Assembly (NCBI RefSeq): GCF_000695255.1
Contig: NZ_JMIB01000027.1
Span: forward strand, 211,648-275,647
Origin: Photobacterium galatheae
Lineage (GTDB): Bacteria; Pseudomonadota; Gammaproteobacteria; Enterobacterales; Vibrionaceae
Direction: 5' to 3'
Length of the DNA stretch: 64,000 bases
Shown: positions 1 through 8,709 of the stretch, one piece after another
Layout of the letters: each line of letters starts with the position of its first letter
Position numbering within the stretch: the stretch's first letter is position 1
Notes under the pieces: model-generated
Seen by the model: only the letters and a program-made list of their open reading frames with translations
Told to the model about the DNA's origin: nothing
Database searches by the model: none
Program-made: the position numbers and the translations under genes

Positions 1-849
1 GAAACCGATAAACCCGAACTCTTCCCCGATCACAGCAAAAATAAAGTCTGTATGTTGTTCTGGGATGAAACCCAAATGTGTTTGAGTCCCCTCTAGCCAG
101 CCCACACCATCGAGACCCCCTGAACCAATCGCGGCCTTGGCTTGCGCAACGTGATACCCCGCCCCGAGTGGATCAGCCTCAGGGTTGAATACAGTCATGA
201 TACGCTCTCTCTGATACGGCCTTAATACGTGATACCACAAAATCGGTGATGCAGCCGCCCCGACAAGGAATCCACCACCGATCAGCCGCATTGGTAACCC
301 AGAGAAAAACAATACAGCAAACCCAGAAAACGCAATCATGATTGCCGTGCCTAAGTCAGGTTGCAGCAAAACCAAAAATGATGGTAAAACAATGACAAGA
401 ACAGACAAAAGTATGTTTCTGAGCTTATTGGCTAATCCCATATGAGCAACAATCAGTGCACACATCATCGGTACCGTGAGCTTAGCCAGCTCAGATGGCT
501 GGAAACTCATCAATCCTAAGTCTAACCATCTTCGGGCACCCATTCTGAGATCACCAAAGCATGCGACAGCGATCAACAAGACCACGGTTAGCACAAATGC
601 TTTCGCAGCCAGCTGTTTCACAAAAATAACATTCAGTCTTGAGGCCACCACAAAAACAACGATCGCCAACAGGCACCGAATCATGTGCGACGTCATCATC
701 TCGGCATTCTCACCTGACGCACTGAACACAATCATTGTCGAGAATGAAAGCAAAAAGATGAGGGCAGTAAACAGCCATCCATCGACCTTCCATCCATCTT
801 TAAAACTAAAGTCGAAGAGCTTTCCGCTCTGGTAGTTATCATGCTTCAT
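1..849 (-). CDS. rodA: RodA, SEDS peptidoglycan polymerase (3' end outside window)
   Basis: I translated this by hand from the ATG at 849-847. The frame is open for 283 codons and runs off the left edge, so about three quarters of a usual RodA (about 370 residues) is visible. Several hydrophobic segments are separated by short polar loops. The SEDS signatures LQPDLGTA and [14 protein letters not shown] are present; the Asp in HTDF (residue 268) corresponds to the catalytic Asp of the family. RodA polymerises lipid II glycan strands in the inner membrane with PBP2 as its transpeptidase partner. Its ATG overlaps the mrdA stop codon (ATGA), which implies translational coupling in one operon. Function is confident by family; whether the 3' end is intact cannot be seen. 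Confidence 0.93.
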   Translation of the reverse strand, partial: MKHDNYQSGKLFDFSFKDGWKVDGWLFTALIFLLSFSTMIVFSASGENAEMMTSHMIRCLLAIVVFVVASRLNVIFVKQLAAKAFVLTVVLLIAVACFGDLRMGARRWLDLGLMSFQPSELAKLTVPMMCALIVAHMGLANKLRNILLSVLVIVLPSFLVLLQPDLGTAIMIAFSGFAVLFFSGLPMRLIGGGFLVGAAASPILWYHVLRPYQRERIMTVFNPEADPLGAGYHVAQAKAAIGSGGLDGVGWLEGTQTHLGFIPEQHTDFIFAVIGEEFGFIGF

Positions 850-2711
850 TTTGCTACTGTACCGTCATGACCTTGATGATGTACGTATTTCTTCGCATAA
901 ATGTTCGCGAGCTTTTGGGCAATAGGCGCGGCCACTGAGCTGCCAGATCCTCCGTTCTCCACAAATACCGTTATTGCTATCTGGGGATCATTCATCGGAG
1001 CGTACCCAGTCCAGACCGCATGGTCTCTTAAGTGCTCAGCTATCTCATCGTTCTCGTAGTCAATTTTCCCCAGTGTAGAAAACACCTGAGACGTACCTGT
1101 CTTACCTGCCATCGCCACACTGGCTATGTTACGCAGGCTTCTTCCCGTTCCTTTTTTAGAAAAAACAACATCTTCCATACCTTTTTTTACAGCCTCTACA
1201 TGCTTAGGGTTAACATAGAATTCATTCAGTAAGGCGCGACTTTCCCCCTTGACCATGACAGGCTGATAGAGCTTTCCTCCATTCAGTAAAGCAACCATGG
1301 CATTATTCACTTGTATCGGAGTAAGCATGAAAAAACCTTGACCGATACCAACAGTCAGTGTCTCACCACCATACCAAGGTTCTTTCTTCACCCTTCTCTT
1401 CCATTCAGAAGATGGCAGCAGACCTTCCCCCTCCCCCTCGATATGAATACCCGTTGGTTTACCGAACCCGAATTCTGCGAGCGCATCATGAATGTAATCG
1501 ATGCCCATCGCATGAGCCAAACGATAAAAATACACATCGCTCGAGACAGCAATCGCCTCTGCCATATTGACATAACCATGACCTTGACGCTTCCAGTCTC
1601 TAAATCGATGTCCCCCAAGTTCGAAATATGGGCCACTCCATCTGACAGACTCTGCTTCAATGAAGTTTCCCTCCAGGGCAATGAGTGACATCAAAGGCTT
1701 TATCACCGAGGCTGGCGGATACTGGCCAAGCGCCACACGGTTAAATAAAGGCCTCTTCGTTGAATAGAGATCGTTGACTTCCTGTTGCGTCATTGAATTG
1801 ATGAACTGATTCGGGTCAACATCAGGCATACTCAATGCGGTAAGGACTTCACCCGTTTCGATGTCCTGAATAATCACCGCTCCTTTTTTGCCTCCCATGA
1901 GCTTGTGCGCTTCCATTTGCAGATCAGCATCCAGTGTAAGCTGAAGGGTTTTTCCTTTGACAGGCCTTGACGCGATCTTTCTTTCGACAACGCGACCTTT
2001 GGCATCCAGAGCGACAGTCTCTTTCCCTATCACGCCATAGAGCTGCTGATTATAAAGTTTCTCGAGACCCATTTTACCGACATAGTCGCTTGCAATCAGG
2101 TGATATCCCTCCCTCTTTGCTTTCTCCATATCTTTTGGATCAACACGGCTGACATAGCCCAGAGGGGAAAGGAATGCGCCTGCATAATGATACTGACGCA
2201 CTTTTTTCACCTGAATACTTGTTCCTTCCAGGTAACCAATATTTTCAAGCGCAACGGATAAATTTGATTGATTCAGATCTCTGAGCACAATGACCTTCTC
2301 ATAAGAACGCGAACGGAGAATTTTATTTCTTATCTTTGTCTGATTTTCTTCTGGAATGGGAATGAATTTCGTCAGCATCTCGATGTAATCAAATGCCGCC
2401 TTTTCTCTGTTATTTCTGTACGATGCAAGACGCTCAGGGATAACAACCAAGTCATACATTGGCCTTGTACCCGCGACTAAAACGCCATTTCTGTCAACAA
2501 TGTCTCCACGCTCAGGCGATGTTGATATTTCTTTGATTGTGTTGTTCTTAGCAATCGCATACTGGGCTTTGTGATCATTGACTTGAAGGTCGTAAACCTT
2601 GTATCCCAATCCAAGGAAGCAAAAAAGCATGATTGCTGCGGACATTTTTGCTCTGCTGTTTATTGTTTTTCTTTCAAGCTGTCTACTTCTGATCTGCTGA
2701 CCCTTTTTCAT
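846..2711 (-). CDS. mrdA: Penicillin-binding protein 2 (MrdA), elongasome transpeptidase
   Basis: This 621-residue protein is close to the 633 of E. coli PBP2. A cytoplasmic basic N-terminus is followed by one membrane anchor (about residues 23-42), the dimerisation/pedestal region (about 60-250) and the transpeptidase domain (about 265-610). The active-site motifs are S335-V-I-K338, the SSD motif at 390-392 and K537-T-G. PBP2 cross-links the glycan made by RodA during lateral wall growth. The gene lies upstream of rodA with a 4-bp overlap, the usual mrdAB order. A weak ribosome site precedes the ATG. The usual chromosomal neighbours (rlpA, rlmH, rsfS) are not seen upstream; a cold-shock-domain gene is there instead. 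All catalytic motifs are intact, so it should be active. Confidence 0.95.
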   Translation of the reverse strand: MKKGQQIRSRQLERKTINSRAKMSAAIMLFCFLGLGYKVYDLQVNDHKAQYAIAKNNTIKEISTSPERGDIVDRNGVLVAGTRPMYDLVVIPERLASYRNNREKAAFDYIEMLTKFIPIPEENQTKIRNKILRSRSYEKVIVLRDLNQSNLSVALENIGYLEGTSIQVKKVRQYHYAGAFLSPLGYVSRVDPKDMEKAKREGYHLIASDYVGKMGLEKLYNQQLYGVIGKETVALDAKGRVVERKIASRPVKGKTLQLTLDADLQMEAHKLMGGKKGAVIIQDIETGEVLTALSMPDVDPNQFINSMTQQEVNDLYSTKRPLFNRVALGQYPPASVIKPLMSLIALEGNFIEAESVRWSGPYFELGGHRFRDWKRQGHGYVNMAEAIAVSSDVYFYRLAHAMGIDYIHDALAEFGFGKPTGIHIEGEGEGLLPSSEWKRRVKKEPWYGGETLTVGIGQGFFMLTPIQVNNAMVALLNGGKLYQPVMVKGESRALLNEFYVNPKHVEAVKKGMEDVVFSKKGTGRSLRNIASVAMAGKTGTSQVFSTLGKIDYENDEIAEHLRDHAVWTGYAPMNDPQIAITVFVENGGSGSSVAAPIAQKLANIYAKKYVHHQGHDGTVAK

Positions 2712-2845
2712 GAAAACCCGGCGATTATTGCTTCATTTTTGATATTTAAAGCCTAAAACTCAGTTCAAATATTGAAAAGGGGGAGAACTGAAATAGATGG
2801 ATTTTCTTCATGAGCTGGTGGCTTTTTTATCACCTGACAGGTAAA

Positions 2846-2873
2846 TAAAAGAAAACCCCGACAAAGTCGAGGG
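2846..2873 (-). terminator. Rho-independent terminator downstream of the cold-shock-domain gene
   Basis: On the minus strand a CGAC-TTT-GTCG stem extended by a GGG/CCC pairing is followed by TTTTCTTTTA. It lies about 50 bp past the stop of the cold-shock-domain gene and separates it from mrdA. Confidence 0.7.
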
Positions 2874-2919
2874 TCAATGAAAACACTCAGTCCTATAAAT
2901 TGAGGTACGAATTGATCAT

Positions 2920-3615
2920 TTAGACTGATTTAAGTTTTGGCTTTTCTGCTTTGCCAAGCTTATCTCCAACACGCTCAACACGAATCAACAACAAATCAGC
3001 CATACGAACAAAAGCCAAAGCCATCTTTGAAAGTTTCATTTGCATATTGTAGTGCTGCGTTAAACCAAAGTTGATCACCTTAACCTTCAAAAGCGTGACT
3101 GTTTTCGGATCATCAAGTTGAATCGCTTTCAGAATTCGAGAGATAACATCGTTGTCTTTCTGCCTGAACATCTCGACATCAGGCTCGTGATTCACATGAG
3201 AGGCTGCTTGCTCACCAACAGCTGTCTGGGCCTGGGTTGGTCTCGGATACAGAGTCTTCTGATGTTGAATCTGTACATCTTGCCTCATTTTGGCTTTCGA
3301 TTGACAGACAGCCTTCCTGCTCAGATTTGTCTTATGCTTACAGGTAGCGTTCTGTGCTTGATTGGAACCACCTACTTCTGATGCAGAGGTAACTCTTTTG
3401 TTCATGCTCACTTCGATGGCAGCCACGCCTTGCGGATTTTTTCCAATTTTATAAATGACCTCCGTACCGACAAGTTGGGTAGCACTCATATTCTTTAACT
3501 CTTTACGAAGGGCCGCAGCATGAAAATAAATATCCTTTTCTGAATGGGAGTCTGTGAGAAAACCAAATCCCCTTTCACGAAAAAAGATTTTAATTGTACC
3601 ACTGATTTTAGCCAT
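2920..3615 (-). CDS. Cold-shock-domain protein with long C-terminal extension
   Basis: Residues 1-70 form a cold-shock (OB-fold) domain: it opens GTIKIFFRERGFGFLTD (RNP1-like) and carries DIYFHAAAL (RNP2-like), so single-stranded RNA or DNA binding is expected. The remaining 160 residues include a Gln/Lys/Thr-rich linker (about 75-140) and a helical C-terminal part that I do not recognise. Typical Csp proteins have about 70 residues, so this is a two-part protein whose C-terminal module could recruit a partner. The ATG at 3615 is preceded by AGGGGTAAC, a good ribosome site. It is monocistronic with its own terminator. Confidence 0.75.
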   Translation of the reverse strand: MAKISGTIKIFFRERGFGFLTDSHSEKDIYFHAAALRKELKNMSATQLVGTEVIYKIGKNPQGVAAIEVSMNKRVTSASEVGGSNQAQNATCKHKTNLSRKAVCQSKAKMRQDVQIQHQKTLYPRPTQAQTAVGEQAASHVNHEPDVEMFRQKDNDVISRILKAIQLDDPKTVTLLKVKVINFGLTQHYNMQMKLSKMALAFVRMADLLLIRVERVGDKLGKAEKPKLKSV

Positions 3616-3754
3616 GTTACCCCTATCTGTGTTTCCTTGATATTATTTCTGCTGATTCAGCAACACCAAACAGTTCACGATATTACCACACCATAACCCA
3701 CTGTAAAGCCTAATTTCCGCTAAGCACATGTTTTTTGTGCGCATACAAGCAACT

Positions 3755-3783
3755 TTGACTTTATTGCAAATGGTCCCTATATT
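3755..3783 (+). promoter_or_regulatory. Sigma70-type promoter for the 3.8-kb membrane-protein gene
   Basis: TTGACT (3755-3760), a 17-bp spacer and TATATT (3778-3783). It lies inside the longest possible reading frame and therefore argues for the ATG at 3806 as the start of the next gene. Confidence 0.6.
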
Positions 3784-3805
3784 ACTACCACAATTATCAA
3801 CAATC

Positions 3806-4330
3806 ATGACTCACGCGAACATGAACTTTATGACCATGCTTAAATTTGGGAGCTTCTATTATACGCTCGTTCTGATTGCCGCTGCGGTTTACCGAGCAAC
3901 ATTCATGGCACATGTTGCGACTTACCAGGATTTAATGTTCTATCTATCATTGATGTTCTGGTTATGCGTTGTACTCACCGTGAAGGAAAATGAGAGAACT
4001 CACACACTATCAGCCAAATGTATCACTTCTAGCCTTATTTTTATGCTCCTATCAGAGCAAACATCTGAAAGTGGAATTTATAGCGGATGGAATAACAAAA
4101 TTGATGAAGTAGTCGATGCAGTACTCGGTGGCATGGAGTTGACCATTAACTTTGGTAAACCAGAAGATCTTATCCCTTATATCAGCACGTTAGAAATTTA
4201 CCATGCTCTGTATAACGCTCAGGCTGGTGTGTTGATGTTGTTACTCCTAATAGGCACTCTAAAGAGCAAAGGGGTGAAAAAGTTTGCGCCCAAAAAGTCA
4301 AAAAGAGTAAAGTCGAAAATAAAATCCTGA
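3806..4330 (+). CDS. Small membrane protein of unknown function
   Basis: About 174 residues from the ATG at 3806; the open frame extends upstream to 3728, but a promoter lies inside that extension. Three hydrophobic segments are visible (about residues 14-32, 40-57 and 150-168), with a polar region between the second and third and a strongly basic C-terminal tail (KKFAPKKSKRVKSKIKS). I recognise no family. The layout suggests an inner-membrane protein with a cytoplasmic basic tail. It converges with the next gene, and the two share the hairpin at their junction. Confidence 0.55.
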   Translation: MTHANMNFMTMLKFGSFYYTLVLIAAAVYRATFMAHVATYQDLMFYLSLMFWLCVVLTVKENERTHTLSAKCITSSLIFMLLSEQTSESGIYSGWNNKIDEVVDAVLGGMELTINFGKPEDLIPYISTLEIYHALYNAQAGVLMLLLLIGTLKSKGVKKFAPKKSKRVKSKIKS

Positions 4331-4362
4331 TAACAAAAAAGTGCTCTTTCTTGTTATCAGGA
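4316..4362 (-). terminator. Terminator, 12-bp stem
   Basis: Perfect 12-bp inverted repeat TCCTGATAACAA (4325-4336) / TTGTTATCAGGA (4351-4362). On the minus strand it is followed by TTTTATTTT, so it terminates the leftward gene ending at 4399; it also covers the end of the rightward gene. Confidence 0.75.
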
Positions 4363-4398
4363 AAATTCTAGATATTATAACTTTTATAAACTTGATAA

Positions 4399-4779
4399 TT
4401 AGTAGGTAATATCTGTTTCAAAAATTGCAACTTGTTGTGTGTTCAAGGTCTCTTGTGCATCTTTAAAGATACCATAAATACCTTGAACATCATCTTTAAT
4501 CCCTTCGAGTTCAAGGATTGCGCGTTCTATTGATAGCAAGTCAGATCTATTAAAAACGGAATGATTCTCAAATGCAACTTTAGCAATTAAAGCATGATCA
4601 TCACGCTTTTTGTCAAAGAATTGTTCTGAAAATGAACCACTCTCAGCACTCATTGAAGCTAAACTCAATAAATGCTTCTTTCTAAAACCATCAGCAAAGG
4701 TAACCTCAACCTTATCTAAATCTAAGTTATTGATTATAAATTCTTTTCCTGAACTAGCATTTCTGAATAAGATGGACAT
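4399..4779 (-). CDS. Unknown acidic cytoplasmic protein, 126 aa
   Basis: A single open frame starting MSILFRNASSGKEFIINNL. The ATG at 4779 is preceded by AGAAAAGGAAACCC, a good ribosome site. There is no signal peptide or membrane segment. The C-terminal half looks helical (LLSIERAILELEGIKDDVQGIYGIF). I recognise no family. It has its own terminator (4316-4362), which supports its being a real transcription unit. Confidence 0.5.
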   Translation of the reverse strand: MSILFRNASSGKEFIINNLDLDKVEVTFADGFRKKHLLSLASMSAESGSFSEQFFDKKRDDHALIAKVAFENHSVFNRSDLLSIERAILELEGIKDDVQGIYGIFKDAQETLNTQQVAIFETDITY

Positions 4780-5553
4780 AGGGTTTCCTTTTCTGTGTTA
4801 CTTATCATTATGTATAGAGTATTATATTTGTATCGGAATAAATTACAATACAAACTGCCATCCAATCATCAAAAAAGCAATCAAATGGTTAGATTTCCAG
4901 CTAAAGTATGAATGGCACGAATAATACACTATCTTTATCTTGCCACAACTGTTAAAACAGGGACTTCGGTCACATATTTACTTTTTAGCGTCAATTCACC
5001 GTGCATTCAACATTTTAGAAACAAAATAACAAATCATAAAAATAGTGTAACAAATCCCCCTTCACCCAAAGTAACGTCAAAGAGAACTGTCAAGGCAGAA
5101 TAAAGAAAAACGCCATAACATAAGTTTCCTGGGATACAGAGAGGCTAACCACAATTTTACCCATGGAAGCAAAATATTGTCGAACCAAGACCTCTTTTTT
5201 GATATCAATCTTTATCACACGCAATTTATGTCTACGGCAATCTAGGGATAACACTATCATTTGGTGAAGCTTAAGGCGGCAGAGTACAATCATACTCATT
5301 GATGAGTACTAAACGATGGGGGCACCGTAAACATAAAAACTAAATTGTGTACAACTCATCTAAACTTTTACTCAAAAATTATTTCACCACGAACCTGTTG
5401 GATCGTTGATTAAATACTTCATAGAGATGATCTCACTGTTATCCTCTGTTGATTTCAATGACTATAGACAGTTATTACGAGTACTCGATGAAGAGAGGAT
5501 TATTTGAATTTCAAATAGTTAATCATTACCGTTTACTTAAACAGTCTTACATC
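4780..5553. other. 774-bp intergenic region without a convincing gene
   Basis: AT-rich. Short open frames on both strands (for example 4912-5103 and 5090-5299) lack ribosome sites and have implausible composition. The right end must hold the promoter of the pilin-like gene. I recognise no repeat or RNA here. Confidence 0.5.
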
Positions 5554-6153
5554 ATGAAACTCAAAAAAAAAGCGAAAGCTGGCTCTACCATGGTTGAGTT
5601 AATCATTGTTGGTTCTTTAGTGGTACTCGCCTCAATATTTATTCTTTCTCAGTATTCAACAAACAGTGCATATAAAGAGGGTAAAAGAGAATCACAATCG
5701 GTAGATCAGCTTCTCCAGGAAACGATTATGTTACATCCGGTGAACTCGATGATTAAGCCATTCCTATATCCGCTAAGTGATGATCAAAAGAACGATAGAG
5801 AGCATGAGATCGTTAAAAAAGGATTTGACGCGATTCCTTCTGAGGACCTCAAGAACCTTCTCAACAAGTACTTTAAACATGCTCTTAATATTCACAGGCA
5901 TCCTGTCATACTCACAACAAATGGCCAGTTTTTAGAGATAGAGTCAGAATTTTCCTCAGTAGATACTTGTTCAGGATTTATATCGGAAATGAAGTCCACT
6001 TCGTGGCAAAAGGTTACAATCAATCATGTTACAGTAAGCATTCAAGACTCAGTTGCAAAAGACTTATCAAATCTTTGTGCTAACCATTCTAAAGATACTT
6101 TTAGCTACACCCTCCAGTTCTGTTACGAGACTGCTGCTTTACCCTGTACTTAA
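5554..6153 (+). CDS. Type IVb pilin-like (prepilin) protein
   Basis: From the ATG at 5554 the protein begins MKLKKKAKAG followed by STMVELIIVGSL, which matches a prepilin peptidase site: a short basic leader, Gly at -1, Glu at +5, then about 22 hydrophobic residues. This is a class III signal processed by a PilD/TcpJ-type peptidase. The mature part is about 190 residues, with Cys in VDTCSGF, NLCANH, LQFCYE and a terminal LPCT; the spacing suggests the disulfide-bounded D-region of type IVb pilins (PilS/TcpA-like). The frame extends upstream to 5449, but that would bury the leader. No assembly ATPase, secretin or peptidase is nearby, so it would depend on machinery elsewhere or be a minor pilin. 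Confidence 0.65.
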   Translation: MKLKKKAKAGSTMVELIIVGSLVVLASIFILSQYSTNSAYKEGKRESQSVDQLLQETIMLHPVNSMIKPFLYPLSDDQKNDREHEIVKKGFDAIPSEDLKNLLNKYFKHALNIHRHPVILTTNGQFLEIESEFSSVDTCSGFISEMKSTSWQKVTINHVTVSIQDSVAKDLSNLCANHSKDTFSYTLQFCYETAALPCT

Positions 6154-6362
6154 AGCAAGATGAATCTCACTATCTGATAACTCTCTGTCATCCATATGGG
6201 CACACGAGAAGTTGAACGTAATCCTCTCGTTGCCTATACGATTCAGCACTGATACCTGAAATCAAGTTGAACGCACACAAAAACACAGATAAATGTCTGA
6301 AAAGGCGCAAGGTTTCAAAAATCGAGTATTGATGGTTAAGTCTTATTTACGGCAGCTGAGGC

Positions 6363-6719
6363 TTAGTACAATACGATCCGTCTTACTTCTCTTTTCTGGA
6401 AAATTGAATAATCGATCGCTAGAAAATGAAGCTCTCTGCCTCTATTTTTCTCACACTGAACAGAAACAGAAAGCGTTTCCAATGGATTGAGATTCAGCGT
6501 TCTGCCAGCAATGTGACATCGCTCCGATTCAAGTCCCGTTTTGTCGATGACGCTTGTAGAAACCTCAATAGGTACATCTTGAGTGTTCTTTATTTCAATC
6601 CTACCCACTCCTCCTGATGCTATCTGTAGAAACATCGGAGATACGGATAAGTGTGGCATCGCCTCTAATGAAGATAAAAAAAACAAACTGGATAACAAAG
6701 AAACTACTTTTATTTTCAT
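6363..6719 (-). CDS. PapD-like periplasmic chaperone, single domain
   Basis: The start at 6719 has AAGG five bases upstream and gives a signal peptide (MKIKVVSLLSSLFFLSSLEA). The mature sequence opens LSVSPMFLQI and continues GRIEIKNTQDVPIEVSTSV, resembling the first Ig-like domain of fimbrial (PapD/FimC-type) chaperones. The protein has only 118 residues, about half a usual chaperone (about 230), and lacks the second domain. It could be a truncated remnant or a one-domain relative. A longer frame to 6851 adds an N-terminus without a signal. It lies between the pilin-like gene and another exported protein, on the opposite strand. Confidence 0.5.
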   Translation of the reverse strand: MKIKVVSLLSSLFFLSSLEAMPHLSVSPMFLQIASGGVGRIEIKNTQDVPIEVSTSVIDKTGLESERCHIAGRTLNLNPLETLSVSVQCEKNRGRELHFLAIDYSIFQKREVRRIVLY

Positions 6720-6889
6720 GAAGCCTTTTTGTGTATTATACAAAAACAAATTAACAGAACTTAAACTTTTCAATGAAATCTGCCATAAATTGTCAATCAG
6801 CGCTCCTCGCTCCCTTAGATAGAAAGACTTATTCATCTTTCTCTTTTTCATTGATTTCTCTCTGACTTGTTCCTAATATCAAACTAAAA

Positions 6890-7309
6890 ATGGTCAAGAA
6901 GATTATTTTATCTTTTGCATTTTCGGCATCGATTTTACTTCCTTTCGCACATGCCGATGAATACACTGAAGGTGTCATTCGTTATGTCTCAGGTACTCTT
7001 TATACTAAAGATATTAAAGTAAAGGCTGAATATCTGATTCACTCGATATCCAGAATATTTATAGAAAATTGGATCAATGATAAGGAAGCATTTCAGTCAA
7101 TTTCTGATGATATCAATATTAGTCTCAGTTGCTACATATACGAGACACAAAAGGCTGGAGTGGATCGTGAATTGAATTTAGTCGATGAGATTCAAACCTT
7201 GATGACAGATTCACATCGAACGAAAAGTTTATATCATCAGTTCATGAAACTCGATATGCAGAGCAACCACATCATGAAAGAAAAGACGATTTGCTCCGCG
7301 TTAATATAA
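6890..7309 (+). CDS. Exported protein of unknown function, 139 aa
   Basis: Begins with a clear Sec signal peptide (MVKKIILSFAFSASILLPFAHA, cleavage predicted after AHA). The mature part of about 117 residues is helical and polar, with two Cys (CYIYE and a C-terminal TICSALI), so a periplasmic disulfide is possible. I recognise no family. It diverges from the chaperone-like gene (about 170 bp apart) and converges with the GspF-like gene at 7312, leaving only two bases between stop codons. Confidence 0.55.
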   Translation: MVKKIILSFAFSASILLPFAHADEYTEGVIRYVSGTLYTKDIKVKAEYLIHSISRIFIENWINDKEAFQSISDDINISLSCYIYETQKAGVDRELNLVDEIQTLMTDSHRTKSLYHQFMKLDMQSNHIMKEKTICSALI

Positions 7310-7311
7310 AG

Positions 7312-7782
7312 TCATAGGAGCTTTCTGAGTGAGTGCAGTCTCAATATGGGCTTGTATACAAAAGCCAGCATCAGAAGGCTCAGAGATGCAAAAAGAAGCA
7401 GCTGGTACTGATCGAAATACAGCCCCAGTAAACATAAAGTAACCAAAACAATGCTGACTACGATTCTTCTCACAAAAAGATCATTATGTGCAAGCAAGAT
7501 CTTACAAAAATCATTATAAATCCCCACATTATGAGTCTCTCCCAGCGCATAAGGATAGAGCGAGTCTTCAAGTGTCTCACTGAGCGCATCAGCAAATGTG
7601 TCGCCATCTTGCAGCCTTTTTTTGACCACTTTGGTGATAAAAGGTGACTCACCCTCAATTTTGTCTAACAAAATCATCGGGGAATCCTCGGGATTTTCCT
7701 GGCGTATATGATTCAGGAGGATAACAAACTCAATTTGTTTAGAAATTGAGAAACCCCGTCTTATCTTAAAGCGATTAATCAT
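7312..7782 (-). CDS. Half-size GspF/PilC-like membrane protein
   Basis: 156 residues. A cytoplasmic helical domain (about 12-100) contains KQIEFVILLNHI and LQDGDTFADALSETL, which resembles the T2SF repeat of GspF/PilC inner-membrane platform proteins (an FxxxLxxL helix, then GxxFAxAL). Two membrane segments follow (about 105-121 and 127-145) and a basic C-terminus. Real GspF/PilC proteins have two such domains and about 400 residues, so this is half a platform protein, either a remnant or a dimerising miniature. Its proximity to a pilin-like gene supports the reading, but identification rests on a short pattern. Confidence 0.45.
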   Translation of the reverse strand: MINRFKIRRGFSISKQIEFVILLNHIRQENPEDSPMILLDKIEGESPFITKVVKKRLQDGDTFADALSETLEDSLYPYALGETHNVGIYNDFCKILLAHNDLFVRRIVVSIVLVTLCLLGLYFDQYQLLLFASLSLLMLAFVYKPILRLHSLRKLL

Positions 7783-7807
7783 CTAGTTTTTTACAATGAT
7801 AGCCATT

Positions 7808-8119
7808 TTATAAACCACATAGTAGGTCATGAAGCGACTCAATAAATGTCTCTGCACATGAAAGATCTTGAAGTTCGTCAAGACCATATTCCTTTTTACA
7901 ATTAAAACCACCAAGAATGACGCTAGTTTCTGTGAGAAAAATCAAGTCTTGGTTATGGATTTCTAACTCAATATACTCGATGAGCCGCCCGATCATCACA
8001 GCAGGATCAGACTCCAAATCCAATGAAGATACCGATATAGCGTCTTGCTCCCCAACCTCTAAACGAAACTCCAATCCCCAATTTTTTTCCACAAAGTTAG
8101 AAACAATAATTTTCTTCAT
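7808..8119 (-). CDS. Unknown cytoplasmic protein, 103 aa
   Basis: I prefer the ATG at 8119 because GGAGAGG lies six bases upstream; the frame is open back to 8227, where it would overlap the stop of the channel gene. The protein starts MKKIIVSNFVEKNWGLEF. It is acidic, soluble and has two Cys near the C-terminus (DLSCAETF, LLCGL). I recognise no family. It lies directly downstream of, and on the same strand as, the potassium-channel gene, so co-transcription is likely. Confidence 0.5.
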   Translation of the reverse strand: MKKIIVSNFVEKNWGLEFRLEVGEQDAISVSSLDLESDPAVMIGRLIEYIELEIHNQDLIFLTETSVILGGFNCKKEYGLDELQDLSCAETFIESLHDLLCGL

Positions 8120-8223
8120 ACGAAACCTCTCCATTTCAGGTCTCGCATGATACACCAATCTCCATATTGCCACAATCGGCATATTACTACTCAATCCTTG
8201 CTCATCATCGAGGTCAAACTTTC

Positions 8224-8661
8224 TCAATATTTTTTTATGTGCTTTCTCTCATAATCTAGAAGTTTATTTAGATTGTATATAACCCCCCTCAGTTGCTTGA
8301 GCTCATTTTCTAGAACTAGCAACCGATCCTCTACGCTCATCTCATGGCTGACACGACCACCAAGCCATCCACCACTTACTGCGATAATGGCCAATAAAAA
8401 AGAACCACGGGTAATAATATATGCGACAACAAGTAATATTTTACTGATATCGTGATGCGCCGTCAGATCTCCGTATCCAATCGTGGTTACACTCACGAAA
8501 GTAAACCATAAGCTATCCCACAGCGTTTCTATTTCTGCCCCGGAAACATTTGACTCAAGGTAAAATATTGGCATCGAAAATAAAAATGAAATAATGTGCG
8601 CAGCCAAAACAACAAACGCCTGTTTCTTGATTTGATCTAAGTGTCTTTTATTTATCCTCAT
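8224..8661 (-). CDS. Two-TM potassium channel with C-terminal coiled coil
   Basis: 145 residues. The selectivity filter TTIGYGD sits in a pore loop (SLWFTFVSVTTIGYGDLT) between two membrane helices (about 14-34 and 73-97), the layout of an Ion_trans_2/KcsA-type channel. After the second helix comes a short heptad-like segment (VEDRLLVLENELKQLRGVIYNLNKLLDYE) expected to tetramerise the pore. There is no RCK/TrkA-N domain, so gating is not obviously by nucleotide. It diverges from the CNNM gene with only 48 bp between starts, and that gap contains a perfect palindrome. Confidence 0.85.
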   Translation of the reverse strand: MRINKRHLDQIKKQAFVVLAAHIISFLFSMPIFYLESNVSGAEIETLWDSLWFTFVSVTTIGYGDLTAHHDISKILLVVAYIITRGSFLLAIIAVSGGWLGGRVSHEMSVEDRLLVLENELKQLRGVIYNLNKLLDYERKHIKKY

Positions 8662-8672
8662 CTCAATTTTGA

Positions 8673-8706
8673 TTTATTACTTATTTACTATTAAATAAGT
8701 AATAAA
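8673..8706. repeat. Perfect 15-bp palindrome between divergent ion-transport genes
   Basis: Arms TTTATTACTTATTTA (8673-8687) and its complement (8692-8706) around a 4-base centre CTAT, filling most of the 48-bp gap between the K+ channel and CNNM start codons. It may be an operator for both genes or an RNA hairpin over the CNNM ribosome site. Confidence 0.7.
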
Positions 8707-8709
8707 AAA

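Noticed and set aside
4912..5299. Two short frames (63 and 69 aa) on opposite strands
   Set aside because: No ribosome sites and unlikely amino-acid composition in an AT-rich intergenic stretch.
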